NCBI RefSeq assembly: GCF_028640845.1
Contig: NC_080540.1
Span: 152,279,920 to 152,343,919, forward strand
From: Ahaetulla prasina
Lineage: Eukaryota > Chordata > Lepidosauria > Squamata > Colubridae
Direction: 5' to 3'
DNA length: 64,000 nucleotides
Shown here: piece by piece, positions 11,333 through 22,467 of the stretch
Numbering within the stretch: the stretch's first letter is position 1
How the letters are laid out: each line of letters begins with the position of its first letter
The notes under the pieces: generated by a model
Seen by the model: only the letters and a program-made list of their open reading frames with translations
What the model was told of the DNA's origin: nothing
The model's database searches: none
Made by a program: the position numbers and the translations under genes

Positions 11333-11427
11333 GCACGTTGTAATTGATTTGATGAGTTTTCTTTTTGTTAAAAATAAATAAATAAAATTTCTTTTTAAAA
11401 AAAACAAGCCACAGGACATTTTCACAC

Positions 11428-13104
11428 AAGGGCATGAAAATTGTGCGCACTAGTTTAGACTCAATTTTGATCTGCTTAGAAAATTTGGCTGTCATATTTT
11501 TGACCCAGCATTCAAGGGCTTCTGTGATTGGGCAATCAACACCCCCCACACTTAACATGTATCATATGCATTGCATTTATGTAAAAAAGGGGTGGGGCTT
11601 CTAGTACCCAGTTGTGCCTGCCCTTTGAACCATGCTGATCCCCCTTTTGATTTTCCTTCTTTTTATTTATCTTGCTGAATTTTATAGAGTTTGTGACCAG
11701 GCCATTTTTAATTGGGAGAGAGTCTTGCCCCACTCTACCTTCTAGCTCCAAACTTGAAGGTTTGCAGGAATGGCAACTTCTGCTTAGCAATTTCTGCTCA
11801 TAGCACCTGCTCTGTTCTCCCTCCCCCATGAAGAAAACCAAAACTGGATGAGGGAGATAGCAACGACTTTTCCTTACTTCTGCAGGGAGTGCGGATGAGA
11901 GTTTTTGTTACTATGGAAGGAACAGTACTATAGGCAGGGATTGACCGAATGCACTCTGTGCTTTTTTATTTGCCAGCTGGAGAGAACACTGAGGGTTTCA
12001 AAGCAACATTTCATGTGGGTGAGTTTCAAACTTAGTTTGAAAGGTTGAGGAGGTTGTGGGGGGCGGAACTGCCTATGGAAAGAACCACCACATTGCTGAA
12101 AAATGCATCTCCCTTGGTGTGAAAATTATCAGCCTTCAATTACCATAAATACATATGGCATTTAATTCTTTTCTGAAAGTATCCAAGCACCCAATGATTC
12201 TCATACTACTTGAAAATATCCAGTCCTGGATTGTGCATGCCTACTTAACACTTGATTGGGATGCTATATACATATCTCATTGGCCAATAGTTTTATTTGA
12301 GCCACACCTTCATTAGTATAAGTATCTACTCAGTCATTGTAAATCTTCCATGTGCTGAAGTAACTCAAAAGATAAACATAGCCAGAATTAGAACACAATT
12401 TTATATATTGCATATCACAAGTAAAGTACTGTACTCTAAAATCCAAAATACTGTTTTATCCCTCCATCAAGATAACATGTGATATCCTAATCCTGTTATA
12501 ACTTTGTCTACAAGGTCTTATGACTTATCTGTATGAGCGAGAGAAAATAAAGTTGATATTTTCTGGCTAATTCTAAAATAACTCAGAAAATCCATTTCCA
12601 AAAAGAGAGAAAAAAACCCAGAATGCATAAAAGGTAGATTTTTCACCAAGATAATCAGAAATAGAATATTCAACTTGACAATTTTATTTTGTGATATAGG
12701 TTCACTCTGTTGCTCCCTTTTGAAGTACTGAGTAGGTTTGATGTGACTTAACAACTCACAAGTAGAATAAAAACTTCAAATCAGATCAGAAAAACTAGTG
12801 AAGGAAGATAAGAAAAGGACATCAATGAGTGACAGGCGGGATAAATCTAGAATTAAGGTTGAGTGAATTTTTTGGACGACAATTAGAGGAGTGTATTGGT
12901 TTCTTTTTCGAACCAGAAGTAATCAGATTTGTGTAGATTCAATAAAGACACAAAGCAGTGAAAACTCAGCTGGCTGGCTTTTTATATCTCCCTTCAACAG
13001 CTGGGGGAGAGTTCTATTTTGTAAAACAAGGAAAGCTTACAAAAGAAAAGGAATTGTAAATGCTTTCAGCTAGTTCAGAAACAACTACCTCACTTTTAAA
13101 ATTA
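11428..13104. other. No feature recognised
   Basis: Unique DNA. Open frames of 60-100 codons show no recognisable domain. Confidence 0.5.
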
Positions 13105-13106
13105 TA

Positions 13107-13452
13107 CAGGTAGTCCTGGACGTATGACCATAACTGATCCCAAAGTTTGCAGTGTTAATCAAGGCAGTTACATGAGTTTTGCCCCATTTTGTGAATTTTC
13201 TTGCCAGTGATTAACACACTTGTAAAAGGGACTCTGCTTGTCAGAAGGTCGCAAAAGGTGATGACGTGACTCTGGGACACTGCAAGTGTCATAAATACAT
13301 GCCAGTTGCCAAGCATCTGAATATTGATCACGTGACCACAGAGATGCTGCAACAGTCATAAGTGTGAAAAATGGTCATGAGTCATTTTTTTCAGTGGGCT
13401 TTTTAACTTTGAACTGTCATTAAATGAATGGTTGTAAGTCGAGGACTACCTT
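13107..13452 (+). mobile_element. Tigger-like MITE, copy 3
   Basis: Starts CAGGTAGTCCTGGACGTATG after TA and ends TTGTAAGTCGAGGACTACC before a TTTA. The ends form an inverted pair. It is somewhat shorter than the other copies because of an internal deletion. Confidence 0.82.
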
Positions 13453-13454
13453 TA

Positions 13455-13937
13455 TTCCTGTTTTAATGATTTTTCTATAAGCTTTATATATACGCAACCC
13501 TTAAAGTCTAATTTAACTGGAACTTCTTATCTTCCTGTTCTGCATCTCTAATATATTTGTTTGATGCTGACCTCTCTATTTGTTTTCTTAAGCTCTATGT
13601 AGCCCCGTGGTAACTCTCCACAGAGCTAAATTCATGTTTCTAGTGTTCAGTCTGTCTTTCATCTTTTTTAGTTTTTCTTTTGTCCAAATCTTTTTTTTTT
13701 TTGGTCTCTTCAGCTGCTCTGCTTGTGTGTTCCTGCCTGGGCTTCCTGACATTTCTTTTCTTCCCAGTCATGGTTCCCTCACACTGAGCCTGAGGAAAGG
13801 TGGGGGAAGTGCCACTTTCTCAGCTTCTGCTTCCTTTCCTGAGGCCTCTCTTTCTGAGCAGGGTTGTCTATCCTTAGTTTTACTTTTTACTTTCACTCCT
13901 AGCTTAGGCTCTGTTTATTCAGCCTTCTTTTATGTAC
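13455..13937. other. No feature recognised
   Basis: The frame at 13607-13942 has a hydrophobic Phe-rich start but looks like translated poly-pyrimidine DNA. No supported gene. Confidence 0.4.
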
Positions 13938-14039
13938 ACTGAGAGCGTATGCACAAAGAGAAATTCCTTGTGTATCCAATCACACTTGGCCAATAAAAAA
14001 TTCTATTCTATTCTATTCTATTCTGTTCTATTCTATTCT
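13938..14039 (+). mobile_element. Snake CR1-group LINE 3' tip with (ATTCT)n
   Basis: Only the last part of the 3' UTR remains: GAGAGCGTATGCAC, CAATCACACTTGGCCAATAA, then ATTCT repeats with one variant unit. It is a severely 5'-truncated copy of the family at 2703, 25360 and 26831. Confidence 0.88.
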
Positions 14040-14710
14040 TCATGAGGCCTACATCTGAGACATCCCAAATATTGTAGTCATCTTTTTAACATTTGTTTGT
14101 TTATTTATTTGTCCTGTTTATGTGGTGTATATGGGAGGTGGTGACCCTTTGAGAACAAAATTTCATTTTAATATATGCCAATTAGTATACATTTAAAGTG
14201 ACAATAAAGTTAGCCTAAGTCTCCTCCTCCTGCCCTATCTGCACAATACAGATTGGCCAGTGCTGTTTGATTGGAGCTGGATGGACTTAATATCTGCTCA
14301 GGCCACTTGTCCCTCCATAAGGCGGTACAGATGCAATCTGATGGCAGCATTTTGATCAATCACAATGTTTTAAAAAAAAATGTGCATACCTTATGTTGTA
14401 ACTTTTTATTTTGTATATCATTAGTGGTAAATAGTTATATAAATAAATAATCGGTGTTATTTTTCTCAGCCCTTTCATGATTTCCAAAAACAGTGTAGCA
14501 CATAATTAGCCACAGTGTTTTCCTCCCAAAATAATATAGCACAGTCCTTTTTGGGCTGCATGCGAAGTACATGTTGCTGTTAGTTTAGTAAATTCTCTTT
14601 GCATTGCTGATTGGCAAGTTCTAAAAAGCCAACCTGGGACATTCTGACATATAAATTTCCACAGGGGAAGGTGGTATTTGCTGTTATAATCCAACAGTCC
14701 CGACCTTTGC

Positions 14711-14741
14711 TTTTTTTTTTTTTTTGGGGGGGGGGGGGGGG
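14711..14741 (+). repeat. T15-G16 homopolymer junction
   Basis: Fifteen T then sixteen G in a row. The G run can form a G-quadruplex. Lengths may be inexact because such runs are hard to sequence. Confidence 0.85.
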
Positions 14742-14954
14742 CTTGCAAATGCTAACTTTATAAAAAAATGCTCATATTTGCATTTTGAAAGGAAATTAAG
14801 TGTCTGAAGGGAATAAATCCAACCCTGAAAATTGTACTAATCCCAAATGTAATTATCCCTGTATTTCTCTGAAAGTTTTATACTGTGCCTTTTCAATTCT
14901 TAATGTTACATTCTACACCTTAATTCATTGTTTGAATGTTTAGAAGAATAACCA

Positions 14955-15060
14955 TTGCATCCTGCCTGGGGACACTAAGTCATGTTTTAATCACCTCTCT
15001 GCTAGACTACTGTGGCCTTTGGATACAGAGCCGAAACTGCAGCTGATACAAAACACAAAA
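14955..15060 (+). mobile_element. Decayed L2-like LINE fragment
   Basis: One frame reads VLITSLLDYCGLW, matching the L2 RT C-terminal motif (compare LVTSHLDYCNALYMGL in the copy at 40.4 kb). It is short and degraded. Confidence 0.4.
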
Positions 15061-15580
15061 GCTAATGTAAAAAAGTTTAATAAAATATATTTTAAAAAAC
15101 AAAACAAAACACAAAAGCTAAATGCAAAATGCAAAATAATACAGGACCTGTTTTAAAGTTGCTTCAGTGGTTACTAATATGGTTCTGGGGCAAATTAAAA
15201 TGCGGGCTGTTTGCTAAAACAAAGCAAGGCTATGTTTCTGAAGTCTGTAATTGTGGAGCCTGTCTGGCAAAGACAAAGAATGCCTTTTTTTCAGAGAATA
15301 TGCATGCGTAAAACTTATATCAATTTAGAGAACTGATAACAGTAACAAAGAATTGGACATCCTGCATACCACAGCTAGATGTTAGGAATAGGGATGGTCT
15401 GGAGCAAATAGAATGTGTATTAGATAACTCCAGAAGCATTCATTGAGCCAACAGCTCAAGAACAGAGACAGCTAGAGTTCAGTAGGATTATTGTTAGATC
15501 ATTACTAAAATATTTATTAGATTATTTGTTTTATATATCCCGTCTTATTCCGCCTTACACTTTAATGAAATTGTATAAAG
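15061..15580. other. No feature recognised
   Basis: AT-rich spacer with no supported gene. Confidence 0.45.
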
Positions 15581-15677
15581 CAGTGATGGCTAATACTCAT
15601 ATATATGCTTATATATTGTATAATTATTTCATGCTTATGCTTATATATACTGTGTGACAAAATAAATAAATATAATA

Positions 15678-15713
<36 letters not shown>

Positions 15714-16040
15714 TTTTTGCTGTCGCATGCTAAACCGAGGGGAGTATGGGGTGGTCACGCACATGCCCACACCCATAATGCAATGCCCGATCCTCCGTGC
15801 ATGCGTGCATGACTCCCCCGTGCTCCCACCACCCTCGCACATGTGCGCACAACCCCCCACCCCCCCCCCCGCAGCCCATTTTGGGCCTGGCAGGCCTCCC
15901 TGAAGCCTCCTGGGACCAAAAATGGGCCACAAGGGCACGCTGCACCCCCATGGCCTGTTTTGGCACAGGGAGGTGCGCTGCTCCCCCTACACTCCCCCTG
16001 CTCCCCTCCCCTTGTTCAGGGTTCCTTGGCATTTTCTAGC
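15581..16040 (+). mobile_element. hAT-like MITE (GATGGC family), interrupted
   Basis: Starts CAGTGATGGCTAA, is interrupted by a CR1 end at 15594-15714, then continues with TTTTTGCTGTCGCATGC, a block with CCCATAATGCAATG, and GC-rich CCCCCGCAGCCCATTTTGGG. It shares these blocks with 55962-57087. The right end is not clear. The proline/glycine-rich frames here come from C/G tracts. Confidence 0.6.
15594..15714 (+). mobile_element. CR1-group LINE 3' end with (AATC)n tail
   Basis: Contains TTATTTCATGCTTATGCTTA, then TATACTGTGTGACAAAATAA and AATAAAT and AATC repeats, the same 3' end as the LINE at 33556-34705. It lies inside the hAT-like MITE. Confidence 0.78.
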
Positions 16041-16573
16041 CAGGACCCCTTTTCATGGAGCACTTCAATAAAAGGAAACAAAACCTACATCTCATGTTTG
16101 GTGTTCTTTATCCGCTTTGGCACCAGGCTCAGACCCAAATTGGGGACAACACATGTTCTTTCATTAGCTTTTATGTCCTACATGGTGCAAGATAAGTCGG
16201 AGTGTGGGGAGGGTGTTTGCCTGCGTACCTGCATGATAAGTGAAAGAAGGTAGCTAACTAGAACAGTGATAAGTGAACTTTTTGTAAAGTTTTACACTTG
16301 TGCTTCATTCTGATATTAAAAACTCCACCCCTCAGTAGTATAATGAAAAAAACGTGTTACACACTAAGGATATTATAAGATATACAAAGCTTATGCACAA
16401 GTACTAAAATGATGAGTTAATTAATCAATTGATGATTTTTATCTTGTTTTAGGAAGTTATGCAGAAACAATACTCCCACTTGATCAAGACTTCAGTGAGG
16501 TACCCTCTTCACTCCTGCACAGAAATGAAGAGCTTTTAAGTGTCTGCCCTGGTTCAGTGTATCTTTTGAGCAG

Positions 16574-16660
16574 GGGGCTGGACTAAAAGACCTTCAAGGT
16601 CCCTTCCAGCTCTATTCTGATTTGATTTGATTTGATTTGATTTGATTTGATTTGATTTTG
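16574..16660 (+). mobile_element. CR1 LINE 3' end with (GATTT)n tail
   Basis: GGGCTGGACTAAAAGACCTT then AAGGTCCCTTCCAGCTCTAT is the conserved CR1 3' terminus. About eight GATTT units follow (16619-16659). Related ends lie at 36277-36335, 42300-42400 and 55879-55961. Confidence 0.82.
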
Positions 16661-16983
16661 TCTATTGCACACCAGGTTTAACGGATCAGCCAGACTTTCT
16701 GGCCAATGCTTCAGATAATATCTTGTCAGAATAGAATCTGCCCAACTGGCCTAGTATCTGTGAGATGATTTAGGGGTTTTTTTGTGGGGGAAGAGGGAAG
16801 AGGGTAGTTATATGATAAGCTTACCCTATATTTTTTATGACATCCTTTTAGGTCTTCCTAAATCTCTTTGGCTACCCATATACTCCTTAGTGGCTTACCA
16901 AGACCCACTAAAATATGGATGACTGACAAATATCTAGCAAGACCAGGGACCATGATATTGCACATCAACAGTTGTAATCATGG

Positions 16984-17602
16984 CGTTGTGACCCAGGCCC
17001 AAGTAGGTAATAGGAAACTCAGTCAGTGTAAAAACAAACTTTATTCGAACAGCTGAGAATTACTTCATTTTCAGCCTAGTTCAACTAAATTAAAGCAAAT
17101 TCCTCCCAACACAATTCCTCAGTCCTATCACCAACCTTGGTCCAATTAGGCAAACTGCCAAAGATCTTTCTTGGCAAAAGTTCAGAAGACACCGATACAA
17201 AATAAATGCAACAAGATGAAGCTATCAACGTTGTTTTCCGGCAAAGAGCCCAAACGCCATTGTTGGTCTTTTAAGCCTTATGGGAGGGGCCAATCATCTC
17301 TTGGCCCTACTCCCAAGTCATCCTCTGCTTGAGTTGCTCTTGCCTTCTGGGAGTGCTTCTCATGTGTGCATTAGGAACAGGCTCCTCCTGTTTCTCTGCC
17401 TCACTACTGTCAGTCTCTGGAGGCTCTGGAGGCTCTGGAGTCCACACCTCACTCCCCGATGGCCCTGGCCCCACCTCAGCCTCCGACGCAGAGCCCTCAT
17501 CTGTGCCTTCCCCAGCTTCCAGGACTGGCCCACGCTCTTCCTCACCCTCATACGCTGTCTGAGTCTGTTGCCAGCTCTGCAGGCTGCTGGCGGACCACAA
17601 CA
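16984..17602 (-). mobile_element. Solo LTR with 5-bp duplication CATGG
   Basis: CATGG occurs on both sides (16979-16983 and 17603-17607). Read on the minus strand the LTR begins TGTTGTGGTCC and ends GGGTCACAACG, where the canonical last A appears mutated. A 5-bp duplication and TG start fit Gypsy-type or retroviral LTRs. No internal region is present, so it is a solo LTR. Glu/Ser-rich frames inside are low complexity, as in the LTR at 4.9 kb. Confidence 0.72.
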
Positions 17603-17607
17603 CATGG

Positions 17608-18247
17608 TAGCTGATTGTGCAAGCATAACCATCCCCTGCTTTAATGATAAGCACATAAATCTGAATCCAATTATCCCAATAGCACAGACTTTCAGCTATC
17701 CTGTATTTCTAGTAGCAGCCAATCAATTGTCCCCAGAAACACTATAATCAATAAATGAAGGCAATATTTTCCACGAATCTTCACCATCCCAGCCTAGAAA
17801 TATTATCACCTTTTTTTTTAAAAAAAGATGCATATAAACTTCTTTATGCTCATATATCTATTTTATAACTTATTATTTTATAGATTATTTTAAAAGGTGT
17901 AACAAAAAATAAATCAACAAAAATGGAAAACTGAAAACCCTGATTAACAGGGTCATCTGAGGTCAGAGAAATTTCAGTTTGCCACATCCAAGGAGTGTTC
18001 AATGCATGACTTCTGAATTGATTGGAACAACATCAGGCAAGGCAAAACAGCAGAGACTTCAATGGAAATCTTTCATTGATTCGGAGTTCCCCCTACACAT
18101 ATACAGCGGCTAAAGCAAATAGAACTCGACAATGTGGAACAAAAGGAATGAATTCAATACCAGTAGTACAACACTAAATAACATGGGGCTTCTTCCTTAT
18201 AGCTTTCCTAAGCAATGAAAAGTACAAGTCAGCCTTTGATCTATTTA
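17608..18247. other. No feature recognised
   Basis: Unique AT-rich DNA. Confidence 0.5.
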
Positions 18248-18727
18248 CTGTATTTTTTTGGCGTATAAGACGCTCTGGACTATAAGAGGCACCTACCTTT
18301 TTGAGTGAGGAAAACAAGAAAAAGAAATCTACCTCTGCCTCCCAGCAATTTTGCCTCATTGCAGCAAACAGCAAACATCCTGCTTTACTTTCATTTTCAA
18401 CATAGCTTGATTAGCCCAAGAAAAAAATAATCTGCTCCTAGCAATTTACCTCCTTGCAGCAAGCAGCAGAGGCCCCCACAAAACAGCTGAGAATCGGGAG
18501 GCTGATCCAAGGGACAATCAACTTGTGCTAATTAGGCAGTGCTGAAGTTGAAATGGGCTGTTTCTTCTTGCTTCCATGCTGCTTGCTGCAAGGAAGTAAT
18601 TGCTGGGAGGCAGAGGCCAAAGAGTGGTGGCCAGTGGGTGGGGCTACATCTGGTGTATAAGACACACCTAAATTTTCACCCCCTTTTAGGGGGGAAAAAG
18701 ATGCATCTTATACTCCAAAAAATACGG
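18248..18727. mobile_element. TA-flanked MITE with GTATAAGACGC ends
   Basis: About 480 bp with inverted ends: CTGTATTTTTTTGGCGTATA on the left and, in complement, CCGTATTTTTTGGAGTATAA on the right. TA lies outside each end, as for Tc1/mariner-type targets. The middle also has loosely inverted GCAGCAAGCAG and TGCTTGCTGCA blocks. It carries no transposase. Confidence 0.8.
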
Positions 18728-19202
18728 TATATTTCAAAATGCAATGATTAAGATGACACAGCTAGTATGCAACAATAACCATAGACCATAATGAAGAATT
18801 GTTTCTCTGGAACCTGTCTGCCTTTTGTGCATCAAGCTGCTAGAGATAATACTTGAGAGAATGATGTATGTGCTGAAAGAATCCCAACCACTTCATGACA
18901 TTGTAGGAGGACAGCTACGTTACTCTACAAACCAGGTGACTGCTAGTACCTTTTCTGACTAATGAATACTATTTGTTAGTCGGAAAAAGTGCTATCAGGA
19001 CTCCTGATTCATTTGTGACCAATTCATGGAAGTTCAAGCTGTCACAGGCTACTAATCTCCATGGCCTGGAGGTAGCACAATATTCCTTAAAATCTGACTG
19101 CTAAGGAGCAACAGTGAAGACTTTATAAAGTATCAACCTTGGTTTTTATCTTAGGTTTTCCTTCCTAGTTAGTTTTTATCTTTATCTATCCTTATTTTTA
19201 AG
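18728..19202. other. No feature recognised
   Basis: Unique DNA, no supported gene. Confidence 0.45.
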
Positions 19203-19443
19203 AGTCATGGTGGCACAGTGGTTAGAATGCAGTATTGCAGGCTAATTCTGTTGATTGCCAGCAGTTTGTCAATTTGAATCTCACTAGCTCAAGATTGACT
19301 TAGCTTTTCAACTTTCCAAGTACAATAAAATAAGTCCCAGATTGTTGGGGGCAATATGGTGTCTGTGTAAAGCACTTAGAGAGGTCTATAAAGCACTGTG
19401 AAGTGGCATATAAGTCTAAGTGCTGTTGCTATTACTATTGCTA
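19203..19443 (+). mobile_element. tRNA-derived SINE with GCTATT tail
   Basis: A-box-like TGGCACAGTGG, a B-box-like ATTTGAATCTCAC, then AGATTGTTGGGGGCAAT and an end ATATAAGTCTAAGTGCTG with GCTATT-like repeats. Confidence 0.85.
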
Positions 19444-19578
19444 AAATCCAACCCATGTTTTATCAACTTGTCAAAAGATAGCTTGAGAAACTCCATTACT
19501 AGCTTTGCTGAAATCAAGATTTACTGCATCTACAGCATTCCCCCTGTCTACTAGAATACAGGGGGATTAAAGTACTAA

Positions 19579-19782
19579 AGGAGCTGTGGTGGCGCAGTAT
19601 TGCAACTAATTCTGCCAACTGCCAAGTGTTTGATCATGACTGGCTCATGGTTCTTCCATCCTTCCAAGAATGGTAAAAGGAGGACCCAGATTGTTGGGGG
19701 CAATAGGCTGACATTGTAAACCACATAAAGAATGCTGCAAAGCACTGTGAAGCGGTATATAAGTCTAAGTGCTATTGTCATT
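19579..19782 (+). mobile_element. tRNA-derived SINE with GCTATT tail, shortened head
   Basis: Starts GGAGCTGTGGTGGCGCAG and ends GCGGTATATAAGTCTAAGTG then CTATTG. It lacks part of the head relative to the copy 140 bp upstream in the same orientation. Confidence 0.83.
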
Positions 19783-20644
19783 TGTGAGTCTGGTTTTTGT
19801 ATACATTATTATCTTTTCTTTTTGACTCAAGCTGAAAATTATCCAGTCCTTATGGTTGGAGTAGGATATCAAAACGGTGGATCAGTAACTGGGTCCTTGA
19901 CCTAATCCTCCTGAGGTCTTCCTGTGGTTTAATGTGTTTAATACTAGATGTCTCAAATCACTATAAATGGTCTATCAAGTGAACGGTTTTCCAAGAAAAG
20001 AAGCAAACAAAAGATTTGGAGGCAGTTAAGGAGAACCGCAGCAGTGCAGATTATGGGTGAAATTTGCAGCAGGTTTAAACTGGAAAGCATAAGGAGACAC
20101 AACAGCCTGATAAGGATTATTCATCTTCTGAAGGTTGTTGAAGTAAGTGCAACAAACACATTGCAGAGGGACACTTAAAGCTTAATGAATATTGTTACCT
20201 TGATGCTTAAAAATCTCCCACATCTCTACTTTTACATTCAATGGCTCGAAGTCCTTGAATTCAAAAGAGGACACATTTGTCATGTGTGTGTTTTGCATGT
20301 ATCTGACATCTCCATTTCCTACCTCATCTCTTTGTTCTTGGTACAAGTTTTTCAGGAAATGTGCAGCCTTGACGGTGTACTAAATATAAAGTTCCCTGTC
20401 CTTTCTCACACTGGCAGCCTGCAACCTAAATGGGTACTGCAAATAATTGCTATGTGTCGTATCAGTGGCTATAATTCAGTGGTGCATTCGGTGAATCGTC
20501 TCTATGTTAAGTGGTGTAAAAAATAGGCTTCTTATTTCATTCTCATCGACCATATTAATGCTTATCACTTTAATTGCTGCTAATTCTTTTTCAAAGAATT
20601 GCTTCTTTGCCTCTGTCTGTTTACAGGCAAATATACAAACCAGG
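19783..20644. other. No feature recognised
   Basis: Two 76-113-codon frames (19948-20178, 20185-20526) lack recognisable domains. I do not call them. Confidence 0.45.
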
Positions 20645-20658
20645 TACAAGGTGGTATA

Positions 20659-21033
20659 TCCCAAAGGACTGTGAAAGGACTGTGTTGTAAACAGGAGATA
20701 GGTAGTGTTGTATCCCTCCTCTGTCCGCCTATCTCCTGTTTGCAACACAGCCCTTTCATCAATTCCAAGAAGACTCCACACCTATTTGCACTATTCAGGT
20801 GAGCCTTAGGGCACAGATGAACCTCCAAGTGGCCGCAACAACTCTCGGAAAAAAGGCTAACAACCAGATGCAAGGAATATAAATCCTTCCATTCTCCACT
20901 GTTCAGCCAGAACTGAAGAAGTTTCTTGGATGAGAAGCACAATGTCTTCAAGAAAAACAAGGAAGTCTAGTTGCTTTTTAAAAAGCACCTTTGGGGCAAC
21001 CATGACCTGGATGTCTGAGAATCTCCGTAGACA
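20659..21033 (+). mobile_element. Short Penelope-like element with inverted arm and 14-bp TSD
   Basis: TACAAGGTGGTATA occurs perfectly on both sides (20645-20658 and 21034-21047). The plus part holds CCTATCTCCTGTTTGCAAC, TTCCACACC-like sequence, ATAAATCCTTCCATTCTCC, the hammerhead-like block and a terminal block ending GAGAATCTCCGTAGACA. The left 20672-20704 is an inverted copy of 20728-20758, with a 23-base spacer. Compare the PLE loci at 3.8 kb and 28.0 kb. Confidence 0.8.
20913..20946 (+). ncRNA. Hammerhead-like core, partly decayed (PLE family 2)
   Basis: The CTGAAGA box is intact at 20913-20919. Helix II is GTTTCT / AGAAGC around TGGATG, with one G-U pair. The following box reads ACAATGTC where the family has GAAACGTC, so cleavage activity is unlikely. 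Confidence 0.55.
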
Positions 21034-21047
21034 TACAAGGTGGTATA

Positions 21048-22467
21048 GCTATCTATCTCCATGTCAACATAAGAGGCCGCATACAGATGCATACAACATC
21101 TATAGCTCCAAAGTAATATGGCTGGGGCTGATAACCAGTTATAGGGGCAGAATCCCCTGTCTATCTCTTCTCAGACATCCAGGAGACAGGCTAGTCTAAA
21201 AAATTAATTATTGTTGCAGGACATCTTCCTAGAGTTTTGAATCAATAGTCTGGACTGACACTGCAAGACAATTCGTTTAAACCTATATCCGACATAAGGT
21301 GAAATGTATACTTTTTCCTAGGTCATGTCTGAACAACGTGTCTGACCCAGAATGCTAGGGGAAACATTTTGTTGTGGAAGGCTTATTTCTGGAGATAATT
21401 GGAGCTGAGGTGATTTTGCCTATTAACACCTGAGACTAGGACACATTACACAGAAGCACAAATTAGTTTACTAGCAGTACTGGAAGTAAAGAGGGGTCAG
21501 TTTATAATTCTTATGCAAATTAGGGCACGGTTATATGATAAATGCAACTTAGAATATACATGATTGGCTGTAACATCCAGGCATTTCATTGGATATAAAG
21601 TCACATGTCCCTACTGAGGTCAGCGAGATAATTGGGATGTAACTATGAGGTTAGGAAGCAAGACTAAAAGACAATGGGGTTTTGAAAGAAGAAACAGTGT
21701 TTCATTAACATAGTAGTTATTTTCTTTTGTTCTCCCAGAGCTCTGCTAGATTTCCAGGAACTTTTGTCAGCTTATTAACCTTCCTTGGCCTTTTAAATAT
21801 TTCATAGCTGAACTGACAGCTTTAATTCCTCTGAGAATGTGTATTTGAGGTGGGAGCTTTTAGCTTGACCCCCAAAATTCTCAGCAGAAGGGGAGAGGCA
21901 AAGGAGAACAAGAGATAAGGGTGAAGAAGGGTAGGAAGAGAGGCTTAGAAAGAAAAGACTGGAGGACTTGCTGTCATAACAGAGGCCATCATATCGAAGA
22001 TGTGCAAGATTGACAGAGAAAATGAGGCATCACTTGTTGGTTGTTGGGAGGCTAATGAGTTGGGAGTACAGGGTTAGAGACTGCTGTATACTGTGATTCC
22101 TCTGCTACTTAGAGCAAGGGTTAGAAATCAGGCAGATGATTGAAAGAATTGTTGTGTAGAATTTGGGGGGGAAGGATGCAAATCTGAAAAGGAAGTCTTG
22201 CCTTGCATTCCCCTGGCTGGAGGAATCTGGTCCCATCTATGTGGCTTGGAGATCAGGGAGGCTTGTCAGATGAGATGTTTGCTGCCAACACAAGTGTTAT
22301 TGCTAGGGCTCGGGGCTATGGACATGTAAGAGGTCCTCTACTTCCAACTCAACTGCCATATCAGCTAACAGGTAGTGCTTTTTAGAGAGTGAGGAAGATG
22401 ACCTTGATGGAGAGGTGCAAAATCTGGCAACAGATGGTAAAATGCATTTTAAGTCCATGAAAGATAC
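21048..22467. other. Unique DNA, no gene supported
   Basis: 1.4 kb without a recognised repeat, convincing frame or RNA gene. Confidence 0.5.

Larger units (their letters stand above)
10078..11404 (+). mobile_element. 5'-truncated L1 LINE with 18-bp target-site duplication
   Basis: The flanks carry the perfect duplication CACAGGACATTTTCACAC at 10060-10077 and 11410-11427. The 3' end is A-rich (AAAATAAATAAATAAAA, then AAAAAAAAC). The interior codes for the C-terminal part of L1 ORF2 and is split by a SINE at 10269-10535. A perfect long duplication and recognisable frames argue for a fairly young insertion. Confidence 0.92.

Noticed and set aside
15797..16253. Pro-rich and Gly-rich frames on both strands
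   Set aside because: They arise from C/G runs in a hAT-like MITE.
20185..20526. 113-codon frame as a host exon or small gene
   Set aside because: No domain, signal or splice structure recognised, and its length is within chance for this many frames.
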